Made by a program: the position numbers and the translations under genes. From a virus, in IMG/VR virus record IMGVR_UViG_3300022752_000462, positions 1 to 21,068 of that record: a DNA stretch of 21,068 nucleotides. The stretch is one strand, 5' to 3'. Below the pieces are notes generated by a model. It did not search any database. It saw nothing but the letters and a program-made list of their open reading frames with translations, and was not told the DNA's origin. Below, one piece after another: positions 17,101 to 21,068 of the stretch (positions within the stretch are counted from its first letter, which is position 1; each line of letters begins with the position of its first letter).

Positions 17101-18592
17101 TATTGTTGTTGATAATATCCAAGGAAAAGTAGATACAACAGGAACAAAGACAATTACTAATAATGGGTCTTCCATATCTGGAGCAACAGTAAATAGCAAT
17201 ACCAATATTTCTGATGGATTACACTTTAAAGTCAATCATCAAAATCACGGAATGTATTCTCCAGTCAATCAAGTTACTTTGAGTGGAATTGAATCAGATA
17301 TTTCTCCAGTTAAATTAACTGCTGATTATTCTTCCACTTCTACTAGTGATATTACATTAGATTCAATTGGTACTTTAGCAACATTTGAAAATATTGCTGT
17401 TGGTGCAAATAATCCAGGATATATTATCATTGATAGTGAAATTATCAAGTATACGGGAACTAATGGAAATACTTTAACAGGTATTAGTGGTGGAAGAGGA
17501 ATTGATAATACAGTTGCAACATTGCATTTAGCAAATGCTTCTGTATTTAAATATGAATTCAATGGAATTTCACTTAGAAGAATTAACAAAACTCATAAAC
17601 TTGCAGATGTTGATTTGGTTAAATATCCAATTGAACTTGATTCTTATCATATAAAAATAAATCAAACACAATCAGGAACTGATAGAAGCACTGGAAATAC
17701 TAACTCTTATCCAGAATTATTCTTCAAACAATCCAAATCTGGTGGAACATATACATCAATACCAATGCTTGGATCTTATAATGTACCAAGAGCAACACAA
17801 AATATCACATTCAATAATATTAGACCAAACATACAAACATTATTACCAGAAACAACATCAGTTGAAGCAAGAATTAGAACAATAACTGGAACAAGTGTAA
17901 ATGGAACTGAAATTTCGTTTGCAGATAGAGGATTTGAAGATATATCTTTAAATTCTACCAATCAATTAAGTGAAACTTCTGCGATTTATTCCAAAGTCAA
18001 TGAACTTTCAAATTTAACTACTTTGCCAGGAAATAGATCATTTACTATGGAACTCTTATTATCCACAGGTGATAAAAAAGTATCTCCAATGATTGATTTA
18101 CATAGAGTAAATATAATCACAACAATGAATAGAATTAATAATCCTGTTTCTGATTTTGTTTTAGAACCAAGAGTCAACCAATTAAGTGGTGACCCAAATG
18201 CGGCAATTTATGTTTCAAAAATTGTAAAATTACAAAAATCAGCAGATAGTTTGAAAGTTCTTTTTGATGCTTATAGGCATTCCACAAATGATATTAGAGT
18301 TATGTATAGATTGCTTAGAAATGATACTCCAGATTCACAACAATTGTATGAATTCTTCCCAGGATATGACAATCTTGACGAAAATGGAAATGTAATCAAT
18401 TCTTCAAAAAATAATGGAAAATCTGATAGATTCGTTCAAGCATCAAATACCTTAAATGATTTTGGTAATTATGAATTTACTGGAAAAAATATAACTCCAT
18501 TCAATGGGTTCCAAATTAAAATCATTATGACTGGAACAAATCAATCATATGTTCCTCTTATTAGAGACCTAAGAGCAATTGCATCAATATGA
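11153..18592 (+). CDS. Giant DUF4815-type virion structural protein
   Basis: A 2479-residue structural protein occupying a third of the window. The N-terminus (SPYFDDFDAKKGYQRVLFKPG, then ARELTTLQSILQNQVEKFG) is the hallmark of DUF4815 proteins of T4-like marine phages. KRLKPSSRVYAFFDNVDVT near residue 1400 and PLAQSFEVADNNGVYITKCD near 1648, continuing to LGALFKSQNGATWTP near 1783, are further conserved blocks. At least three modules of the type G..SGA.a.V...F..GE.I occur near 98, 482 and 850, with a related strand near 1438. A GxGY pair lies near 1900-1945, an IDSEIIKY...RGIDNTVATLH module near 2091-2130, and the C-terminus ends FNGFQIKIIMTGTNQ with VPLIRDLRAIASI. It sits between gp8 and the neck genes, the interval of T4 genes 9 to wac, so a peripheral baseplate or proximal fibre role is plausible but unproven. 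Its stop overlaps the next start (ATGA). Confidence 0.85.
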   Translation: MPQNTNLNVSPYFDDFDAKKGYQRVLFKPGTPIQARELTTLQSILQNQVEKFGKHFFKEGSMVIPGQIGYDSEYSYVQIDDTHLGIPVSAYIDKFVGKSIKGETSGVTAVVENYITNTESEKNNYTLFVKYKSSSDTNFTNKTFVDGENLISLENVDYTLSSIRANTSFATSIISGSVGKGSAAKIEEGIYFIRGFFITVSKQVAILDQYTNTPTYRIGLLIDEEIAVASNNYNDLFDNAQGFSNYAAPGADRLKISTTLIKKEIDDFNDQDFVELMRVENGRLTKFVDKTDYNLIRDELARRTYDESGDYYVKPFDISVKESLNDRVGNNGVYYSNQKTKQGNTPSKDLACISISPGKAYVRGYEIETISNTIVDIEKPRTTERSENASIPFNVGRQILLNNVYGSISVGLTTQVSLYDTRTATPGSSSGTKIGVARLYDLKLKNVAYSNASTQFESSLYDIQTYTTLTINTALTQTTPAYIQGKNSGAKGYLVSNVSSSTTLTLYQVSGSFIANEQIKINGLDFSRTITSVKDYSLNDVHQIYSPGFTADPILSKTLSVAEPGTQFTITSGGTVTTSNQNFYVGINVGDIVSYTKQGESVPTYNKVSVVSGSLKSLTVVATTSVSGICSGSLPGSTITVNDFKVVSLNVLNTKNAFLYALLNNSKVSNLDLTGSDVVFKKSYNITAGEFSDGAWSSTLETDTSLTFEPFDEEDYNLTFADGTVAVLDNQKLVPSGRTISIQNITTNSGAAILTATLKKINTKTRKKTYNRCSSLTINKTSSGISTSISGLSTSTVYGLRIEDDEISLNVCDVESVIGIFESSSSSTPTLPSITIIGLNSNILNSIKGEKIVGKDTGAVASLVSNDGTNTIKFVYLNENIFSIGETVTFEESQISGIVDSIQIGDKNIRTNFILDEGQRSEYLDFSRIIRKPQIAAPTKQITIIYNNYTIDSSDTGDFVGVNSYDKDRYDNDISSVDGISLTDIIDLRPRVAPYSGTKSPFEYESRTFTGQNSTQNIFAQSKAINLSYDYYLPRIDRLFLTKEGSFIVNKGIPSLKPKVPNNLDSCLEIATIRLPAYLNNSKDASTSLVQHKRYTMKDISRLEDRLSNVEYYTSLSLLETDTQNLTIRDSTTKLDRFKCGFFVDNFKSYNGGEITNLNYKSSIDTANGLLRPTHYTTSIDLLLGSEAVIGIGQTSNPDADLRFVSDLGSPNIKKVGDVICLNYSEVEYTKNQFATRSENVNPFNVINWIGSIQLNPSSDTWIDTKRSERTYDIEGSYNSKMQELGVDSNTGLSPIDWNSWENNWTGTNISNGPSLGKIETGNTSSTVTNDPGSGRRLVTDTTTTVTDFIEFNDQTVTTTTNQSRQGIQFGVTERFDSTNLGDKIISREIIKTMRSRNIEIIAKRLKPSSRVYAFFDNVDVTSYVVPKLIEVTMSSGTFTAGETVVGSLGSKTIRFRLATQNHKYGPYNSPEQTFSINPYLPENSLSDSYSSTTTVLNVDTASLELQASSGFYGSIAKNMQLVGQTSKAVATISDLRLIADGSGVFIGSLFIPDPTVPSTPSFRTGTKTFVLTSSSTNSTVVTSDETTAEVNFTSAGTLDNVENSTLRIRNANVERIPQTDSQTLTSSTTNLVSSNTSTTTTSESSRWVDPLAQSFEVADNNGVYITKCDIFFKTKDTKGIPVTLQIRTMQTGLPTQTILPFAEVTLDPKDVKTSEDGTVATTFTFPSPVYLEKTGSGYSIVLVSSSDSYNVWISRMGETDVSTVNKPDSQKIIVSKQPTLGALFKSQNGATWTPSDLEDLKFTLYRADFVTSPASFRFYNPDLNIGNNQIVTLRKNPLNAYSNSALIGLGKSLSSSEQTSLVIGNTISQSSNTNFTSNLKSLVGAVGIGSTLTLSNVGSGFTSGATVYSNISLISLTGFGQNAKVNLSVSSGVAVAATITDGGSGYAAGDTLTVSSTDTNNLGKNLILTIPNNVGIISAVNSIVVDNIQGKVDTTGTKTITNNGSSISGATVNSNTNISDGLHFKVNHQNHGMYSPVNQVTLSGIESDISPVKLTADYSSTSTSDITLDSIGTLATFENIAVGANNPGYIIIDSEIIKYTGTNGNTLTGISGGRGIDNTVATLHLANASVFKYEFNGISLRRINKTHKLADVDLVKYPIELDSYHIKINQTQSGTDRSTGNTNSYPELFFKQSKSGGTYTSIPMLGSYNVPRATQNITFNNIRPNIQTLLPETTSVEARIRTITGTSVNGTEISFADRGFEDISLNSTNQLSETSAIYSKVNELSNLTTLPGNRSFTMELLLSTGDKKVSPMIDLHRVNIITTMNRINNPVSDFVLEPRVNQLSGDPNAAIYVSKIVKLQKSADSLKVLFDAYRHSTNDIRVMYRLLRNDTPDSQQLYEFFPGYDNLDENGNVINSSKNNGKSDRFVQASNTLNDFGNYEFTGKNITPFNGFQIKIIMTGTNQSYVPLIRDLRAIASI

Positions 18593-18789
18593 TACCAGTA
18601 GAAGGACACAAAGGTTTATATCGTGATGAAAAATCAAATGCAATTGTAAATTGTAATGATTATGAATATCAAGAATATTTGAGAGCCAAAAACTCATCAC
18701 TAAATGAAAAAACTGAAATTGAAAATTTAAAAACTGAATTAACAGAAATAAAATCATTACTATTAAAACTCTTAGAAAACAAATCCTAA
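18589..18789 (+). CDS. Small conserved coiled-coil protein, function unknown
   Basis: A 66-residue protein whose ATG overlaps the stop of the giant upstream gene (ATGA, 18589-18592), a layout that usually couples translation and keeps products in proportion. The N-terminus MIPVEGHKGLYRDEKSNAIV resembles a small hypothetical protein that I recall at this spot in marine T4-like phages. Residues about 38-65 (EKTEIENLKTELTEIKSLLL and on) have a leucine/isoleucine heptad pattern typical of a short coiled coil. No signal peptide or membrane segment is visible. It could be a chaperone or linker for the giant protein, since many phage fibre genes are followed by a small helper, but nothing in the sequence proves that. 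Confidence 0.75.
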   Translation: MIPVEGHKGLYRDEKSNAIVNCNDYEYQEYLRAKNSSLNEKTEIENLKTELTEIKSLLLKLLENKS

Positions 18790-18792
18790 ATA
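18785..18792 (+). promoter_or_regulatory. Degenerate late-box candidate (CCTAAATA) in short gap
   Basis: CCTAAATA overlaps the TAA stop at 18787-18789 as the CATAAATA box does at 4505, and lies 30 bases before the ATG at 18823, but matches only six of eight late-promoter bases. The same bases form the left arm of a weak hairpin, CCTAA-ATATA-TTAGG (18785-18799). Either reading is tentative. Confidence 0.25.
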
Positions 18793-18822
18793 TATTAGGA
18801 AAGATTTTATCTAGTTCTCATA

Positions 18823-19161
18823 ATGGCAATATATGTAGCTAATATAACAATTCCAGGAGGTGCTGATTTTCAGCAAACATTTTTTCTTGAATCGACAGCA
18901 AATACTCCATTGGATTTGACTGGATATACTGGATATGCAAAATTAAAAAAATCACCAGCATCATTAAATACAGCAGCTACGTTTGCAGTTTCCTTTCCCA
19001 GTCCAATTTCTGGAAGAGTTAAAATATCTTTAGGTTCAACAATTACAGCATCATTAAGACCAGGAAGATATTGTTATGACATATTATTAGATAATGGAAC
19101 GGCAAAGACAAGAGTTGTTGAAGGGAGTGCATTAGTTACTGCTGGAATTACCACTGCATAA
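18823..19161 (+). CDS. Small beta-rich virion protein resembling BppU N-terminal domain
   Basis: A 112-residue protein, probably a structural component. The pattern ITIPGGADFQQTFFLES, then NTPLDLTGYTGYAKLKKS, then RPGRYCYDILLDNGTAKTRV with EGSALVTAGIT recalls the N-terminal domain of phage baseplate upper protein BppU and related small beta-sandwich proteins (start with a 'gdd..f.l.l', then 'DLTG', then 'Y.YD....g....v..G...V'). That similarity is a judgement from memory. No signal peptide or transmembrane segment is present. It follows a 33-base gap and is five bases ahead of the 75-residue gene, so the pair is likely cotranscribed. The location just before gp13 is where T4 encodes fibritin, but this protein has no long coiled coil and is not a fibritin. 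Confidence 0.7.
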   Translation: MAIYVANITIPGGADFQQTFFLESTANTPLDLTGYTGYAKLKKSPASLNTAATFAVSFPSPISGRVKISLGSTITASLRPGRYCYDILLDNGTAKTRVVEGSALVTAGITTA

Positions 19162-19166
19162 AAACC

Positions 19167-19394
19167 ATGTCAGACATTAGAGTAAGAACCAATTCGGACA
19201 ATTTAATAAAAGTAAGACTTGGTGCGGATAATGCAAACAGAGTAGTTTCTGCTGTTGCAAATTTAAAAATGAATCTTACTGATTTAAATGACATTAACGC
19301 TCCTTCTGGAATACCAAACAACTCTGTACTTGTCTACAATTCATCAACAGAACAATGGAACCCATATCCATTTATTGATGGCGGTACATACTGA
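19167..19394 (+). CDS. Small putative virion protein, function unknown
   Basis: A 75-residue protein. The N-terminal half (RVRTNSDNLIKVRLGADNAN and RVVSA) looks like a short beta unit; the second half has LTDLNDINAPSGIPNNSVLV followed by YNSSTEQWNPYPF. This 'L.D.ND...P.N..VLVYN..T.QW.P' pattern is a common short motif in tail fibres and head decoration proteins of marine phages, which suggests a virion component. It begins five bases after the preceding stop and its own TGA overlaps the late box ahead of gp13. There is no visible Shine-Dalgarno sequence. A specific role cannot be assigned. Confidence 0.65.
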   Translation: MSDIRVRTNSDNLIKVRLGADNANRVVSAVANLKMNLTDLNDINAPSGIPNNSVLVYNSSTEQWNPYPFIDGGTY

Positions 19395-19400
19395 TAAATA
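19393..19400 (+). promoter_or_regulatory. Putative late promoter box (GATAAATA) overlapping a stop codon, before gp13
   Basis: GATAAATA shares two bases with the TGA stop at 19392-19394 and ends 21 bases before the gp13 ATG. The start site that follows reads ATTAAATAATGGC, identical over 13 bases to the sequence around the ATG at 35. It would drive the neck genes as a separate late unit. Confidence 0.6.
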
Positions 19401-19421
19401 ATTAGAGTTTTCAATTAAATA

Positions 19422-20237
19422 ATGGCTCAACCATCAACTCGTCAGGGATTAATTGATTACTGTTTAAGAAAACTTGGATATCCTGTTTTAGAAATCAATG
19501 TCGATGACGACCAAATTGACGATTTGGTGGATGATGCTATTCAATTTTTTAATGAAAGGCATTACGATGGTGCAGCAAGAGTATATTTAAAGCATAAACT
19601 TCTTTCTGGAGAAAGAGAGACTATAAGAACAGATAAGACAACATCTACAACAAATTCTCCCGTTGGAGTAACAACAGTTACTTATGAAGAAACAAATAAT
19701 TTTATTCAACTTCCAGATACAGTTATTGGAGTAAATAACGTATTTAAATCAGATGCAAATACCATATCATCTGGTTTGTTTAATATTAAATATCAAATAT
19801 TTTTGAATGATTTGTATTATTATGGTGCTCTTGATTTGTTAAATTATGCAATGGTGAAGACCCATTTAGAAGATATTAGTAGAATTATAACTCCAGACGT
19901 TCAATTGAGATTCAATAAAAAACAACATAGATTATATTTGGATATTGATTGGGCAATGGTAAATGAAAATAGTTATATTATTGTTGATTGTATTCGAATT
20001 GTAGACCCATCAGACTTTTCGGCAATATATAATGATTGGTGGTTGAAAAGATATTTAACAGCAATCATTAAAAGACAATGGGGACAAAATTTAATTAAAT
20101 TTAATGGAGTTCAACTTCCTGGTGGAATTACGATGAATGGTGAAAGAATATTAAATGACGCAATTAGAGAAATTGAAGAACTTGAAAGAGAACTTAAGAC
20201 AGAATACGAATTACCTCCAATGGATATGATAGGATAA
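19422..20237 (+). CDS. gp13: Neck protein gp13
   Basis: Homolog of T4 gp13, which with gp14 closes the portal after DNA packaging and makes the head competent to bind the tail. The N-terminus MAQPSTRQGLIDYCLRKLGY with VLEINVDDDQIDDLVDDAIQ and FFNERHYDGA is strongly characteristic of gp13 in T4-like phages. NDWWLKRYLTAIIKRQWGQN followed by LIKFNGVQLPGGITMNGERI near residues 205-245 is the second conserved block, and the protein ends in a charged helix with ELPPMDMIG. At 271 residues it is slightly shorter than T4 gp13 (309). The only start consistent with homology is the ATG at 19422. Its last base is shared with the gp14 ATG (TAATG), so the two neck proteins are translationally linked, fitting their joint assembly. 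Confidence 0.95.
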   Translation: MAQPSTRQGLIDYCLRKLGYPVLEINVDDDQIDDLVDDAIQFFNERHYDGAARVYLKHKLLSGERETIRTDKTTSTTNSPVGVTTVTYEETNNFIQLPDTVIGVNNVFKSDANTISSGLFNIKYQIFLNDLYYYGALDLLNYAMVKTHLEDISRIITPDVQLRFNKKQHRLYLDIDWAMVNENSYIIVDCIRIVDPSDFSAIYNDWWLKRYLTAIIKRQWGQNLIKFNGVQLPGGITMNGERILNDAIREIEELERELKTEYELPPMDMIG

Positions 20238-21068
20238 TGTCTCCACTAAATCCCTATTTTTTACAAGGTTCTTCAAGCGAACAAAGACTCGTTCAAGATT
20301 TAATCAACGAACAATTGAAAATGTACGGGCAAGATGTTGTTTATATGCCTAGACAGTTGATTAATGAAAAAACGATTATCAAAGAAGTTTTAATATCAAA
20401 ATTTGATGATAGTTTTAGAATTGAAGCATATATTTCAAATTTTAATGGATTTGGAGGACAAGGAGATATTTTATCAAAGTTTGGTGTAAAAACAAGTGAT
20501 GAACTAACTCTTATTATTTCAAAAGAAAGATATGAAGATTTTATATCTCCATTTTTGTTAGATGACCCAGATATTAAAGTTGCAACAAGACCACAAGAAG
20601 GAGATTTAATTTATCTTCCAATCGATAATGGTCTTTTTGAAATCAAGTATGTTGAAGGAAAAGTTCCATTTTATCAGTTAAATAATCTTTATGTTTATGA
20701 ATTAAGATGCGAAATCTTTAGATATGAAGATGAACTTATCGATACAAGTATCGATGAAGTCGATAAGTCAGTTCAAGATTTTGGTTATATTCAAACCATT
20801 ACTATGGTTGGAGATACTGCAACTAGAGCAACTGCTACCGTTTCGATTGCTTCTACGATGAACAAATCAGTTCAATATATTGATTTAATTAACGATGGAA
20901 CTGGTTATCTATCCACACCAACAATTCAAATTTCAAAGGCACCAGCAGGTGGAATAGATGCAACTGCTGTTGCTATTATGACTAGTAAAACAGGAAGAAC
21001 TGGAGATTCGATTAGTAGAATTCTTGTAGTTAATCCTGGTGCTGGATATACACAAGTACCATCAGTTA
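20237..21068 (+). CDS. gp14: Neck protein gp14 (3' end outside window)
   Basis: N-terminal 277 residues of a gp14 homolog, the partner of gp13 in the head-completion neck complex; the frame is still open at the window edge. It begins MSPLNPYFLQGSSSEQRLVQ and contains LINEQLKMYGQDVVYMPRQL, DDSFRIEAYISNFNGFGGQG, SKFGVKTSDELTLIISKERY and FYQLNNLYVYELRCEIFRYE, the expected gp14 blocks of T4-like phages. By residue about 205 it has reached the usual end of the T4-like body (T4 gp14 is 256 residues), after which GxGY modules appear: INDGTGYLSTPTIQIS near 218 and VNPGAGYTQVPS near 265. It therefore carries a C-terminal extension of the same type found in gp8 and the large structural proteins. The ATG overlaps the gp13 stop by one base. 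Confidence 0.93.
   Translation, partial: MSPLNPYFLQGSSSEQRLVQDLINEQLKMYGQDVVYMPRQLINEKTIIKEVLISKFDDSFRIEAYISNFNGFGGQGDILSKFGVKTSDELTLIISKERYEDFISPFLLDDPDIKVATRPQEGDLIYLPIDNGLFEIKYVEGKVPFYQLNNLYVYELRCEIFRYEDELIDTSIDEVDKSVQDFGYIQTITMVGDTATRATATVSIASTMNKSVQYIDLINDGTGYLSTPTIQISKAPAGGIDATAVAIMTSKTGRTGDSISRILVVNPGAGYTQVPSV

Noticed and set aside
18785-18799. CCTAA-ATATA-TTAGG inverted repeat as a transcription terminator
   Set aside because: The stem has only five mostly A-T pairs and is not followed by a T run, so it is too weak to call a terminator.
1-21068. tRNA genes, insertion sequences, integrase or defence genes
   Set aside because: All gaps are shorter than 45 bases and every accepted frame is structural; no cloverleaf, transposase motif or inverted terminal repeat was seen.

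Overview
The window is a late structural gene block of a T4-like (myovirus-type) marine phage. It is AT-rich and densely packed, and every gene I accept is on the + strand. Under 200 bases in total lie between genes. Three genes are recognised by direct similarity to T4 morphogenesis proteins: baseplate wedge gp8 (9590-11146), neck protein gp13 (19422-20237) and neck protein gp14 (20237 to the window edge). The giant 2479-residue protein opens with the DUF4815-type sequence, and the fibre genes carry GIGTTNP and YYGDGSSLSGI motifs. Both are typical of T4-like phages of marine cyanobacteria and of their relatives infecting SAR11-type bacteria. The sequence does not settle which host is involved.

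Layout, left to right. First come three fibre or adhesin genes: a 722-residue protein with a gp9/gp10-like N-terminus and a polyglycine C-terminus, a 381-residue repeat fibre, and a 380-residue protein with FN3-like and Ig-like domains and a Cys-rich end. Next is a 1668-residue structural protein in the position T4 gives to wedge gene 7, carrying a probable seven-repeat beta-propeller. Then come gp8, the 2479-residue protein (a third of the window), a 66-residue coiled-coil protein, a 112-residue beta protein resembling the BppU N-terminal fold, and a 75-residue protein. The two neck genes close the window. No convincing gp9, gp10, gp11, gp12 or fibritin (wac) homolog lies between gp8 and gp13, where T4 keeps them. 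The giant protein and three small genes fill that space.

How they work together (inference from T4): gp8 and the large proteins build baseplate wedges and periphery, the three leftmost proteins probably decorate the baseplate or fibres and touch the host, and gp13/gp14 seal the head after packaging and join it to the tail. All would be needed late in infection. NATAAATA boxes resembling the T4 late promoter (TATAAATA) sit 20-40 bases ahead of genes at 35, 4553, 9590 and 19422, with a near match ahead of 2219. Two of them are built over the stop codon of the preceding gene. This suggests five or six short late transcription units.

The most interesting layer is modular. The same short beta modules (a GxGY repeat and an ID-E/RG-GT-H module) recur in several otherwise unrelated virion proteins, including gp8 and gp14, as if the phage spreads small domains through its tail and neck. 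I found no tRNA, CRISPR array, insertion sequence, integrase, reverse transcriptase or defence system.
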